Of a stretch of 64,000 nucleotides of DNA, positions 17,890 through 25,889 are shown in pieces. The notes beneath the pieces were generated by a model that saw only the letters and a program-made list of their open reading frames with translations, did not search any database and had not been told where the DNA came from. Made by a program: the position numbers and the translations under genes. Source of the DNA: Acinetobacter sp. ANC 7912 (GTDB lineage Bacteria > Pseudomonadota > Gammaproteobacteria > Pseudomonadales > Moraxellaceae); assembly GCF_039862785.1 (NCBI RefSeq), contig NZ_CP156795.1, positions 434,001-498,000 on the forward strand, written 5' to 3'. Position 1 is the stretch's first letter, and every line of letters starts with the position of its first letter.

Positions 17890-17958
17890 ATGCCTTATAT
17901 TGCACTGACATTGGTTCTGTGTAACGTGATTTTCTTGATCTATAACTTTTATCATTGA
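17890..17958 (+). CDS. Putative 22-residue single-helix membrane protein
   Basis: ATG 17890 opens the peptide MPYIALTLVLCNVIFLIYNF followed by YH and a stop. A strong ribosome site (GGAGG, about 10 bp upstream) precedes it, which is more than chance gives most short frames. Almost the entire peptide is a hydrophobic helix, as in KdpF- or YbgT-like small membrane subunits, though I recognise no family. It lies between the helicase terminator and mlaF. A seven-codon frame ATGGATTTT... just upstream ends at the ribosome site. Confidence 0.5.
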   Translation: MPYIALTLVLCNVIFLIYNFYH

Positions 17959-18048
17959 GTGATTATTCAGCATTTAACAAAAAATTTATGCCATAAGAAT
18001 AGAGAGTAAACTTTCATTTTTTTCATTCAGATACTTTCTTTATGCCAT

Positions 18049-18074
18049 TGTAACCTTCCATCGAAAAGGTAACA
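18049..18074. promoter_or_regulatory. Inverted repeat upstream of mlaF
   Basis: TGTAACCTT and AAGGTAACA form arms with one mismatch around an 8-base spacer, 60 bp before the mlaF start. A TATAGT-like -10 follows at about 18092. It may be an operator of the mla promoter; the factor is unknown. Confidence 0.35.
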
Positions 18075-18133
18075 TTTTGTGCATTAATCCTATATAGTAC
18101 GCATGCTGAAAAAATGCAGGACAACGCTTAGCT

Positions 18134-18952
18134 ATGACAAATCAAACAGCGTTTGAGACTCAATCACTCATAGAAGTGAAGGGTTTGAGCTTCAAGCGAG
18201 GCGAACGTATCATTTATGACAATGTCAGCCTGAACATTCGACGTGGTCAGATCACCGCCATTATGGGGCCTTCAGGAACCGGTAAAACAACCTTATTAAG
18301 ACTGATTGGCGGACAGCTGACGCCGGATCAGGGACAGGTATTGCTGGATGGCAAGGATATCGCCCGTATGTCACGGCATGAGCTGTTCGCAGCACGTGCA
18401 CGAATGGGCATGCTTTTCCAAAGTGGTGCGCTGTTCACGGACATGAGTGTCTATGAAAATGTGGCATTTCCATTGCGTGCACATACCAAACTGCCTGAAC
18501 ATCTGATTGCGGAAATTGTGGCATTGAAATTGGAATCCGTCGGCCTACGTGGTGCAGAGCAGATGATGCCTTCAGAACTGTCAGGCGGTATGAACCGTCG
18601 TGTGGCTTTGGCCCGTGCAATTGCGCTTGATCCTGAACTGATCATGTACGACGAACCGTTTGCCGGACAGGATCCGATTGTGATGGGTGTGTTGACCCGT
18701 CTGATTCGTTCCCTACGTGAAGCATTGGATTTGACTACGATTATTGTTTCGCATGACGTGGCTGAGACACTGTCTATTGCTGACTATATCTATGTGGTGG
18801 CGGAAGGGAAAATCCAGGGCGAGGGCACACCTGAAGAATTAAAAGCTCATCCTTCTGCATTTGTTCAGCAATTTCTGACTGGCTCGGTAGAAGGGCCGGT
18901 GGATTACCAGTTTAGCCATGCGGCGTATTTAAGTGATGAGGTGCGTTCATGA
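18134..18952 (+). CDS. mlaF: Mla phospholipid transport, ATP-binding subunit
   Basis: ATPase of the MlaFEDB inner-membrane complex that moves phospholipids between the inner and outer membranes and keeps outer-membrane lipid asymmetry. It has Walker [10 protein letters not shown], the signature [17 protein letters not shown] and Walker [15 protein letters not shown], and a C-terminal extension typical of MlaF. It is the first gene of mlaFEDCB and overlaps mlaE by 4 bp, so the two are translationally coupled. 272 residues. Confidence 0.95.
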   Translation: MTNQTAFETQSLIEVKGLSFKRGERIIYDNVSLNIRRGQITAIMGPSGTGKTTLLRLIGGQLTPDQGQVLLDGKDIARMSRHELFAARARMGMLFQSGALFTDMSVYENVAFPLRAHTKLPEHLIAEIVALKLESVGLRGAEQMMPSELSGGMNRRVALARAIALDPELIMYDEPFAGQDPIVMGVLTRLIRSLREALDLTTIIVSHDVAETLSIADYIYVVAEGKIQGEGTPEELKAHPSAFVQQFLTGSVEGPVDYQFSHAAYLSDEVRS

Positions 18953-19728
18953 ATGCGATTGAAGCATTAGGCCGACGTGTCATTGAACGTGTACAAGGCA
19001 TTGGGGTTGCCACCCTGATGTTATTCCAGATCCTTTTCTCTATGCCGACAGCACTGGGTTTTAAGCTGTTTGTCTACCAGATGTATCGGGTGGGTGTACT
19101 GTCTTTGCTGATTATCAGCGTCTCTGGCCTGTTTATTGGTTCAGTACTCGGTCTGCAAATGTTTACCATCCTGTCGACCTTTGGTAGTGAGTCTATGTTA
19201 GGGACAGCCGTAGCATTGACCTTGTTACGTGAGCTGGCACCGGTGGTTGCAGCCTTGCTGTTTGCTGGTCGTGCTGGTTCGGCATTAACAGCTGAAATTG
19301 GCCTGATGAAAGCCACTGAACAGTTATCCAGTATGGAAATGATTGGTGTTGATCCGTTAAAACGTGTGATCTCGCCACGTCTCTGGGCTGGTATTTTCAG
19401 TCTGCCTATGCTCTCTGTGATTTTTGCCGCGATTGGCATCATGGGCGGCAAAATGGTCGGTGTCGATTTTCTGGGTGCGGATGAAGGTGGTTACTGGAGT
19501 GGCATGGAAAGCAGCGTGCAATTCTATAAAGATGTCTTTAACGGCACCATTGTGAAAAGTTTTGTATTTGCGCTGATTTGTACATGGATTGCGGTCTATC
19601 AGGGCTATGCCTGTGTGCCGACATCCGAGGGGATTGCAACATCGACCACCCGTACCGTGGTGTATTCATCGTTGTGTGTTTTAGGTTTTGATTTCGTGTT
19701 GACTGCGGTCATGTTCGGAGGTGTTTAA
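18949..19728 (+). CDS. mlaE: Mla phospholipid transport, permease subunit
   Basis: A 259-residue inner-membrane permease with an N-terminal amphipathic segment and about five hydrophobic helices. It carries the MlaE/YrbE stretch [44 protein letters not shown], the coupling region that contacts MlaF. It overlaps mlaF by 4 bp and mlaD by 1 bp, which marks a tight operon. Confidence 0.95.
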   Translation: MNAIEALGRRVIERVQGIGVATLMLFQILFSMPTALGFKLFVYQMYRVGVLSLLIISVSGLFIGSVLGLQMFTILSTFGSESMLGTAVALTLLRELAPVVAALLFAGRAGSALTAEIGLMKATEQLSSMEMIGVDPLKRVISPRLWAGIFSLPMLSVIFAAIGIMGGKMVGVDFLGADEGGYWSGMESSVQFYKDVFNGTIVKSFVFALICTWIAVYQGYACVPTSEGIATSTTRTVVYSSLCVLGFDFVLTAVMFGGV

Positions 19729-20405
19729 TGAAATCACGTACTAGTGAGCTGGCCGTTGGTGTTTTTGTCATTCTGTTTGGGATTGCCATTTTCTTTCTGG
19801 CGATGCGCGTGAGTGGTCTGGTTGGACACAATATTGCGGACAGCTATAGCATGACCGCCACCTTTGAAAATGTAAACGGGATTAAACCACGGGCCAAAGT
19901 GGCATTAAGCGGTGTGAAAGTCGGACAGGTTGATAGAATTACCCTAGATCCGATCACTCGTCTGGCGACTGTACATATGACCCTGGATGGTACCCTGACG
20001 TCTTTCAATGCTGAGCAGTTGAAAAAAGTACAGCAGGATGCACTAGAAGAATTACGTTATAGCGCTGACTATGAAGCTGCCACGCCTGCGCAACAAAAAG
20101 CAATGGAAAAACAACTGTTAGATAACATGACCTCCATCACCAATATTGATGAAGATGCTTACATTATGGTAGCGACCAACGGTTTGTTGGGTGAAAAATA
20201 TTTGAAAATTGTTCCAGGTGGCGGTCTGAATTATTTGAAACGTGGTGACCAGATTGGCAATACCCAAGGCACCATGGAAATTGAAGATTTAATTACCAAA
20301 TTCGTGACAGGTGGTGCAGGACAAAAGTCGTCAGAGAGCAAAGAGGCTGCTACAGATGAGACAGCTACTGCTGAAGCCAGCGACGAACCTGCATTTGTTG
20401 AATAA
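19728..20405 (+). CDS. mlaD: Mla phospholipid transport, MCE-domain protein
   Basis: A 225-residue membrane-anchored periplasmic protein. One N-terminal helix (LAVGVFVILFGIAIFFLAM) is followed by a single MCE domain (TATFENVNGIKPRAKVALSGVKVGQVDRITLD...), which forms the hexameric lipid ring. Between the MCE strands is an inserted lysine/glutamine-rich stretch (about residues 88-130: LKKVQQDALEELRYSADYEA), longer than in E. coli MlaD and common in Acinetobacter. The tail is acidic and Ala/Ser-rich. Confidence 0.94.
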   Translation: MKSRTSELAVGVFVILFGIAIFFLAMRVSGLVGHNIADSYSMTATFENVNGIKPRAKVALSGVKVGQVDRITLDPITRLATVHMTLDGTLTSFNAEQLKKVQQDALEELRYSADYEAATPAQQKAMEKQLLDNMTSITNIDEDAYIMVATNGLLGEKYLKIVPGGGLNYLKRGDQIGNTQGTMEIEDLITKFVTGGAGQKSSESKEAATDETATAEASDEPAFVE

Positions 20406-20423
20406 TCGATTGAGGAGATTTGA

Positions 20424-21059
20424 GTGAAAACTTTAGTAAGACAAACTTTAGCAGTCAGCGTACTTTCTACCATGGTGATGGGAAGTGCATTTGCTGCACC
20501 GTCTGAAACACCACCTGCATTTATCAAGAAAGTTGCGGATCACTTGATTGCACGCCTGAAAGCGGATCATGCCAAGCTGCAAAATAATCCGGCCCTGGTA
20601 AAAAGCATTGTGCGTCAAAATCTGGACCCATATATCGATTCGCAAGCCTTTACCCGTATCGTAATGGGGACTTATGCGACTAATCAGTATAGTACTGCTG
20701 CACAACGTGCTAAGTTCGAACATAATTTCCGTGAAACGCTGATCGAAAACTACGGTTCTGCGTTTGCGAAATACAGTAATCAGACTTATACCATGCGTCC
20801 ATATAAAGACACAGGTAGTAAGAATCCTGTGGTAACGATTGATTTCCACAACAACGGTGAAAAGATTCCGGTATCTTTTCAGTTAGCGGATAAAGGCTCA
20901 CAATGGAAAATCCGTAACATCAACGTGTCTGGTATTGACCTTGGTTTGCAGTTCCGTAACCAGTTTGCAGCGACTGTAAAACGTAACGGTGGTAACCTGG
21001 ATAAAGCCATTGCTAACTTCAAGCCAGATGCTGAAGCAGCAATTGACAAGAAAAAATAA
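20424..21059 (+). CDS. mlaC: Mla phospholipid transport, periplasmic carrier
   Basis: A 211-residue soluble lipid shuttle between MlaA at the outer membrane and MlaD. It has a signal peptide (VKTLVRQTLAVSVLSTMVMGSAFA, cleavage before APSETPPA) and the Tol-Tol/Ttg2 domain, e.g. LVKSIVRQNLDPYIDSQAFTRIVMGTY and WKIRNINVSGIDLGLQFRNQF. The GTG start at 20424 is supported by GAGGAG 7 bp upstream. Confidence 0.94.
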   Translation: MKTLVRQTLAVSVLSTMVMGSAFAAPSETPPAFIKKVADHLIARLKADHAKLQNNPALVKSIVRQNLDPYIDSQAFTRIVMGTYATNQYSTAAQRAKFEHNFRETLIENYGSAFAKYSNQTYTMRPYKDTGSKNPVVTIDFHNNGEKIPVSFQLADKGSQWKIRNINVSGIDLGLQFRNQFAATVKRNGGNLDKAIANFKPDAEAAIDKKK

Positions 21060-21071
21060 GATAGGTGAGCG

Positions 21072-21362
21072 GTGATCAAATTCAATCAGCAGGAACTGCA
21101 GGTTTCAGGCAAAATCGATTATGAGAATGCACAGCAGTACTACGAACAGGGGCTGAGTGAGATCCAGTCTTATGGCAAGTTTCCGGTTGTTGTGAATCTG
21201 GCTGGACTGGAAAATGGCAGTACCTTGGTACTGGCTGTATTGGTACGCTGGTTACGTCAAACCCCGCAAGCCAAAGGATTACAGTTTAAAGCAGTTCCTG
21301 AAAAGATGATGAAGATCATTCAAGCCTGTCATTTGCAGGATGATTTACAGATCATTCAGTAA
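21072..21362 (+). CDS. mlaB: Mla phospholipid transport, STAS-domain subunit
   Basis: A 96-residue cytosolic STAS protein that binds and stabilises MlaF. The sequence has the strand-helix pattern of the fold (ELQVSGKIDYENAQQYYEQG, FPVVVNLAGLENGSTLVLAVLVRWLRQ). A GTG start with AGGTGAG upstream. It is the last gene of mlaFEDCB. The IS200/IS605 element begins immediately after the stop codon, so the gene remains whole but the operon's own terminator (22961-22986) is now 1.6 kb away. Confidence 0.9.
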   Translation: MIKFNQQELQVSGKIDYENAQQYYEQGLSEIQSYGKFPVVVNLAGLENGSTLVLAVLVRWLRQTPQAKGLQFKAVPEKMMKIIQACHLQDDLQIIQ

Positions 21363-21500
21363 TTGACATCCTCTCCGACCTAAAGGACGGAGATTCCTCC
21401 TGCGAGACGCCCATGTCCGAGCGCAAGAATATTCAGTGCTGAGTTTATATCTCTATCGTGGAATGTACCGCACTCCACACACTGCCATTCTCTTATTCCA
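21363..21500 (-). ncRNA. Probable omega RNA (reRNA) of TnpB
   Basis: TnpB-type elements make a guide RNA from the 3' part of tnpB through the right end into flanking DNA. The end hairpin 21373-21392, which contains the tnpB stop codon, fits its scaffold. The guide would then begin with TTACTGAATGATCTGTAAAT, the complement of the mlaB 3' end. Existence and limits are inferred from the family. Confidence 0.4.
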
Positions 21501-22441
21501 AGTCCTGCTCTACCTTTCAGACTACTGGAGCGTGAGCCGCAGCACGAGCAAGTTTGGGTGGTATAGGCTTCATTGACTTCTTCATACCATACCCCTGCGT
21601 TCTCGCATTTATACTTGAGCATGGTTCTTAAGGTCGTCCAACCTGCATCGAGTACAGACTTAGCTAATTTTGTCTGTGCCAATGCTTTGGCATTCACATT
21701 ACCAACGAAGATGGCTGCATGTTCATTCACCAGTTTATGACTGAATTGATGCAGCATATTTTGACGTAGATTTTTGATCTTGGCATGAATCGCTTTGACA
21801 CGTTTTTTATTTCTTGCTCTTTGAGCAATACCAAGTTTTTGTTCATATTGACGATAGATTTTAGGCGCTTTGAACTTTACACCATCTGAGCAAGTCGCAA
21901 GGTCTTTGAGTCCTAGATCAATGCCAATTGAGGTTTTAGCGGTGGTTTTCTCTGTTTTAATTGAATCAACCACAAGACATACATACCAACGCCCTCGGCT
22001 ATCCTCGACAAACGAGCCTGTTTTAACATTGTATTTACTTAGTCCGTAACTGTCCCATAGCTTGAATTGATGCTTGCCGTATTGGACATACCCATCGGCA
22101 TATTTCACCGCCACTTTTTTAAATGGAATCCAACCGAGAGAACGTCTAGCATTTTTTTTGTTACTGACACGCCATTTTAGCTTGGCTTTTTTAAATTGCT
22201 TTCTTCGAGTAACTAATTCTTCCGCAACTGCCTGTATGGTTTGGCTGTGCAAATTGCACTCTTTTGATGTACCTTTCGTGTATTTAGCAATATCGTAAGC
22301 TGAAAAGAATTGTTGTTTTCTTTGCAAGTGTTTAAAACACAAATCATTGACATAGTTCCAGACAAAATTAACTTCAGATGCCAATTGGTCTAGCACCTTG
22401 CAATGTTTGTCTTTTATGCGTAATTTAAGTGTCTTCATCAC
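21380..22441 (-). CDS. tnpB: TnpB, RNA-guided nuclease of the IS605 family
   Basis: A 353-residue TnpB/OrfB. N-terminal helix-turn-helix-like and WED parts are followed by the RuvC fold: GIDLGLKDLATCSDG (D175), a RuvC-II strand HAAIFVGNVNAKAL where the usual glutamate is G247, the zinc ribbon TQTCSCCG...CVECG (C298, C301, C321, C324) and DRDINSALNIL (D331). A glutamate just before the zinc ribbon (E291 in NEAYTTQTC) may take over, as in TnpBs described with a rearranged catalytic site. Length is normal and there are no stops, so it may be active. It starts at ATG 22441 or 22438, divergent from tnpA. Confidence 0.92.
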   Translation of the reverse strand: MMKTLKLRIKDKHCKVLDQLASEVNFVWNYVNDLCFKHLQRKQQFFSAYDIAKYTKGTSKECNLHSQTIQAVAEELVTRRKQFKKAKLKWRVSNKKNARRSLGWIPFKKVAVKYADGYVQYGKHQFKLWDSYGLSKYNVKTGSFVEDSRGRWYVCLVVDSIKTEKTTAKTSIGIDLGLKDLATCSDGVKFKAPKIYRQYEQKLGIAQRARNKKRVKAIHAKIKNLRQNMLHQFSHKLVNEHAAIFVGNVNAKALAQTKLAKSVLDAGWTTLRTMLKYKCENAGVWYEEVNEAYTTQTCSCCGSRSSSLKGRAGLGIREWQCVECGTFHDRDINSALNILALGHGRLAGGISVL

Positions 22442-22458
22442 TAAAATATATTTGGTCT

Positions 22459-22872
22459 ATGGATAATAGTCAAGAGATTAGAACAGGTCGTCACTGTGTT
22501 TTTAATATGCACGTTCATTTAGTCTTTGTGGCTAAATATCGTAGAGATGTTTTTACCAAAGCTATGCTCGAAACTATGAATGAAGTATTCAAGCGCATTT
22601 GCTTAGACTTTGAAGCTAAGTTGGTAGAATTTGATGGTGAGCATGATCATGTTCATTTACTTGTGAACTATCCACCAAAAGTAGCTATTTCTAGCTTGGT
22701 TAACAGCCTAAAAGGTGCATCTAGTCGTATTTTAAGAACTAAACACCCTGAAATTAAAAACAAATTATGGGGGAATGCTTTGTGGTCGCCTAGTTATTTC
22801 GCTGCATCGTGTGGAGGTGCTCCCATTGGGATTATTAAACAATATATCCAACAACAGCAAACACCGCATTAG
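22459..22872 (+). CDS. tnpA: TnpA, IS200-like Y1 transposase
   Basis: A single-strand transposase of the HUH class. EHDHVHLLVNYPP holds the HxH metal site, and GGAPIGIIKQYIQQQ holds the catalytic tyrosine. I start it at ATG 22459 (MDNSQEIRTGRHCVFNMHVH), giving 137 residues; the frame is open ten codons further upstream, into the tnpB start. The two genes are back to back with about 17 bp between start codons. Confidence 0.92.
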   Translation: MDNSQEIRTGRHCVFNMHVHLVFVAKYRRDVFTKAMLETMNEVFKRICLDFEAKLVEFDGEHDHVHLLVNYPPKVAISSLVNSLKGASSRILRTKHPEIKNKLWGNALWSPSYFAASCGGAPIGIIKQYIQQQQTPH

Positions 22873-22912
22873 CAATCCTAGCTAATCCCCACAAGGGGGA
22901 CTAGCGGATTGC
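22872..22912 (+). terminator. Hairpin after tnpA
   Basis: GCAATCC (22872-22878) pairs with GGATTGC (22906-22912), with an inner TCCCC/GGGGG stem around ACAA. It begins at the tnpA stop codon and may end tnpA transcription or be part of the left-end structure. Confidence 0.5.
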
Positions 22913-22960
22913 AGCCTTATATCCCCGCCCTGAAGGGCGAGGTTTTACGGCTAAAGGGAT

Positions 22961-22986
22961 AAAAAAGCACCGAAAGGTGCTTTTTT
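22961..22986. terminator. Bidirectional host terminator between mla and corA
   Basis: AAAAAAGCACC, loop GAAA, GGTGCTTTTTT: a perfect 11-bp stem with T runs on both strands. It would originally have ended both mlaFEDCB (+) and corA (-). Confidence 0.88.
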
Positions 22987-23061
22987 ATTGGTTTTAAATA
23001 GGAATTTACGAATAAGGTGCGTTTCTTGCGCTTCACTTTGAAGCAGTGCTTCAAAGCTCGC

Positions 23062-24075
23062 TCAAATCCATTTCTTCCATCTAAAGTAAATCAATGGCCC
23101 AATAAAGAAGGCAACAATAATAAAGCTGACGACAATAAAACTGGTCGAGCCATGCGCGAAGGGCAATACCTCGGTATTCATCCCATACACACTGGCAACC
23201 AGCATTGGTGGTGCAAGCATACTTGGCAAAATAGAGAATCGACGGATGGTATCGTTCTGTTCAGTGTTAATGAATCCAGACGTGGTATCGAGCAGGAATC
23301 GTACCTTCTGGAACAGGAAAGCATCATGTTCGACCAGCGAGCGCACGTCTTCACTGAGTTCTCGAATGTCGGCATCATAGATATGACTACCTAGCGCACG
23401 TGGACGTGACAAGAAGGTCAGTACTCGGCGCAAGTCAATCAGACAGAGCTGGGCTTTTCCGAGCATGTCTTCTAATTGCGCCAGACGGGTAATCATGTCA
23501 TCGAGATCCAGAATCTGTTCACGATGGCGGTTATTCAGAACCTCGGTTGAATATTTTTCCAGATCCTTATGGACATCTTCTAAGATATCCGCAAGCTCAT
23601 CCAGTTTAGCTTCCAGTAGCCCGAGCAGAATCCAGGTTGGATCTTTATAGTCAATTTCATAATCATTACGGCGTGCACGGGCACGGAAGGCGCGGAATGC
23701 CACCAGCTTTTCCCCACGCAAGGTAAACAGCCGTTCTTTATGCAGAATAAAGGCAACGGTTTGAACCGTTGCTAAAATACTGGACTGGTCATCCGTTTCC
23801 TCTTCAACCTGATAATTTTTATTTTTCGTTAAAAAATAAGTGCTGATATGCAAAATACCATCATCATCACGGTAGAATCGTGCACTAGATGAAATGTCTT
23901 CTAATGATTTGAGGGTAGGAAGATTCTGCTCGTAAGCATCCATGATCCATTGCTGTTCTTCCTGTGAGGGCGCAATCAGATCAATCCAGACCAAATCCTG
24001 ATGTAAATCAAAGTCGCCATTAATGGTGGCATCTTCTAAGCTACCGCGCTCTGTGGCATAAAAGGCTTCAAGCAT
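23062..24075 (-). CDS. corA: CorA-family magnesium/cobalt transporter
   Basis: A pentameric Mg2+ channel of the inner membrane. The C-terminus has the invariant GMN motif (YGMNTEVLPFAHGSTS) between two helices, the second being FIVVSFIIVAFFIGPLIYF, and ends with the basic RWKKWI. The long N-terminal cytosolic part is acidic and helical. I start it at ATG 24075 (MLEAFYATERGSLED), with GGGAG upstream, giving 337 residues; the frame continues 21 codons further but that part has no family character. Confidence 0.9.
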   Translation of the reverse strand: MLEAFYATERGSLEDATINGDFDLHQDLVWIDLIAPSQEEQQWIMDAYEQNLPTLKSLEDISSSARFYRDDDGILHISTYFLTKNKNYQVEEETDDQSSILATVQTVAFILHKERLFTLRGEKLVAFRAFRARARRNDYEIDYKDPTWILLGLLEAKLDELADILEDVHKDLEKYSTEVLNNRHREQILDLDDMITRLAQLEDMLGKAQLCLIDLRRVLTFLSRPRALGSHIYDADIRELSEDVRSLVEHDAFLFQKVRFLLDTTSGFINTEQNDTIRRFSILPSMLAPPMLVASVYGMNTEVLPFAHGSTSFIVVSFIIVAFFIGPLIYFRWKKWI

Positions 24076-24225
24076 GCTGTCTTTTCTCCCTTGCGCAGTA
24101 TGTATAATTGAATGGGTGTATTTTAGACAAGGAATCAAATAAAAACACTGATTGGGCAGTTATTTTTTCAAAAAAACGATCAATCAGGCCTTCCTTCCGC
24201 TATAACGTCAACTGAATGGTGAAAA

Positions 24226-24819
24226 ATGATGAATTCTATCGCAATTTTTTGTGGTTCCGCACTGGGTGTCTCGCCTGTTTATGCTGAAATTGCGCACAAG
24301 GTAGGTCAGACTCTAGCTGCACGACAACTCACATTAATTTATGGCGGTGGACGTTCAGGTTTGATGGGAATTGTAGCCGACAGTGCCTTGGCTGCTGGTG
24401 GTAAAGTGATTGGAGTGATTCCCAAACAGTTGGTAGATCGCGAGCTGGCACATCCCGGACTGACCGAGTTGCATGTGGTAGATAATATGCATGAGCGTAA
24501 AACCAAAATGTCACAACTGGCGGATGGTTTTATCGCGATTCCGGGCGGGGTAGGCACGTTAGAGGAAATCTTTGAACAATGGACTTGGGCGCAGCTCGGT
24601 ATTCATGAAAAGCCGTGTGCATTTTTAAATGCAGAGAATTTCTACACTGGTCTGATCCAGTTCATCCAACACACGATGGAACAGGGCTTTACCAAAGAAC
24701 GCTTTATGGACAAGCTGATCGTTAATGCAGACATTGATCAGATTTTGGATGCCTTTGCAGTTTACAAAGCACCGCAAGCAAAATGGGGTATGGTCGATCA
24801 GCAAGACCTTGTGAAATAA
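24226..24819 (+). CDS. LOG-family protein (nucleotide 5'-monophosphate phosphoribohydrolase)
   Basis: A 197-residue Rossmann-fold enzyme. IAIFCGSALGVSPVYAE and LIYGGGRSGLMGIVADSAL bind the nucleotide, and PGGVGTLEEIFEQWTWAQLG is the PGGxGTxxE signature of the lysine-decarboxylase-like/LOG family, which cleaves cytokinin or purine nucleotides to base plus ribose 5-phosphate. There are two adjacent ATGs (24226, 24229). It lies 30 bp before the NUDIX gene on the same strand, probably one transcript. Confidence 0.88.
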   Translation: MMNSIAIFCGSALGVSPVYAEIAHKVGQTLAARQLTLIYGGGRSGLMGIVADSALAAGGKVIGVIPKQLVDRELAHPGLTELHVVDNMHERKTKMSQLADGFIAIPGGVGTLEEIFEQWTWAQLGIHEKPCAFLNAENFYTGLIQFIQHTMEQGFTKERFMDKLIVNADIDQILDAFAVYKAPQAKWGMVDQQDLVK

Positions 24820-24849
24820 ACTGATTCACCTTTTAAAATTTGAGTTGAT

Positions 24850-25251
24850 ATGAAAGTGATTACAGTCGCTGCTGGCATCGTGCTGAATGAAGCACAGCAA
24901 TTATTGGTGGTGCGCAAGAAAGGCACCAGCTGCTTTATGCAGGTGGGCGGCAAGCTAGAACAAAAAGAAGCACCTGAGGTCACCATTGTGCGTGAAATTC
25001 TGGAAGAGATCTGTTGCAATGCCGAAGTGCAGCAATTTGTCGGCCGCTTTGAAACCAAAACGGCGAATGAGCCAGATCATCAACTGGTCAGTTATGTCTA
25101 TTTGGTCAAACTGGATCAGCTTCCAAAAATCGAGGCGGAAATTGCCGAGATGAAATGGATTGATCTGGATGAGCGGGGTGTAATATTAGCACCGCTGACG
25201 ACCGAAGTTGTGATTCCTTGGGTAAAGGCAAATCTATTAGCTCAAGTCTGA
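24850..25251 (+). CDS. NUDIX hydrolase
   Basis: A 133-residue hydrolase of nucleoside-diphosphate-linked compounds. The NUDIX box reads GGKLEQKEAPEVTIVREILEEICC: the glycine, the glutamates and REILEE are present, but the glycine normally following EE-x is a cysteine (EEICC). The metal-binding glutamates are intact, so activity is likely. Substrate unknown. It is probably cotranscribed with the LOG gene, and its stop codon is 2 bp from that of comF on the other strand. Confidence 0.85.
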   Translation: MKVITVAAGIVLNEAQQLLVVRKKGTSCFMQVGGKLEQKEAPEVTIVREILEEICCNAEVQQFVGRFETKTANEPDHQLVSYVYLVKLDQLPKIEAEIAEMKWIDLDERGVILAPLTTEVVIPWVKANLLAQV

Positions 25252-25253
25252 GT

Positions 25254-25889
25254 TTAAAGTTTGGCACCTGCCACACAAGCAGCATTAATCTGTTGGCAGC
25301 CCAATTCTTCCAGCTTCTGGCTGAGTGCTCGGATTGAGCTGCCTGTGGTGATGACATCATCAATAATCAGTACCTTGCGGTAACGCAGTTTGGATGAAGT
25401 ATTCATCTGGAACTGCGTATCAATATCTTCAATTCGTTCCAGCCGGCATAAGCCTTTTTGTGAATGCTGCTTAAGTCGGGTTATCGGTTGCCACACTGGC
25501 ACATTCAAATGTCTGGCGACATGCTTGGCGAGTAGTAATGACTGGTTATAACCACGCTGTACCAGCTTTTCGGTTGAGATCGGCATTGGTACCACGGCAC
25601 TGACTTTAGGTAAGTTTAAGCTGAGCAGGGTACCTGCCAGCAGATTTTCTAAATACAGTTTCTGTTCATATTTAAAAAGCTGAATTAGCCGGTCCATCGG
25701 ATAGGCATAATGGCAGGCAATCTGTACCGGTATTTCCTGTCGTTGTACTGTCTGACATGCCCAGGGCAATTGCTGCCAGCAGTCCTGACAGACTGAATGT
25801 ATCGCTTGATAATCATGATGACAGAGCTGGCAGGGCTGTAACTTGCCTAGCCAATGCTTGCCTTGTTGAATCAGCTTAAACATAGGCAT
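25254..25889 (-). CDS. comF: ComF-family amidophosphoribosyltransferase-like protein
   Basis: A 211-residue protein needed in many bacteria for DNA uptake; naturally transformable Acinetobacter use ComF. The N-terminal zinc finger has CQLCHHDYQAIHSVCQDC, and the PRTase domain has VVPMPISTEKLVQRGYNQSLLLAKHVA and the PRPP loop VLIIDDVITTGSSI. It overlaps recG by 14 bp, so it is translated from the recG transcript. Confidence 0.9.
   Translation of the reverse strand: MPMFKLIQQGKHWLGKLQPCQLCHHDYQAIHSVCQDCWQQLPWACQTVQRQEIPVQIACHYAYPMDRLIQLFKYEQKLYLENLLAGTLLSLNLPKVSAVVPMPISTEKLVQRGYNQSLLLAKHVARHLNVPVWQPITRLKQHSQKGLCRLERIEDIDTQFQMNTSSKLRYRKVLIIDDVITTGSSIRALSQKLEELGCQQINAACVAGAKL

Larger units (their letters stand above)
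21363..22957 (-). mobile_element. IS200/IS605-family element with divergent tnpA and tnpB, about 1.6 kb
   Basis: Single-strand 'peel and paste' transposon type: no inverted repeats or target duplication, but subterminal imperfect hairpins at each end, 21373-21392 (CTCCG-A-CC TAAA GG-A-CGGAG) and 22923-22942 (CCCCGCCC TGAA GGGCGAGG). tnpB points to the right end (low coordinates) and tnpA to the left end, as in IS605/IS608. The outer limits are estimates: right end directly after the mlaB stop, left end near TTTAGCCG on the minus strand before the host terminator. Confidence 0.85.

Noticed and set aside
23017..23394. 125-codon plus-strand frame over the end of corA
   Set aside because: Antisense to the conserved GMN region of corA.
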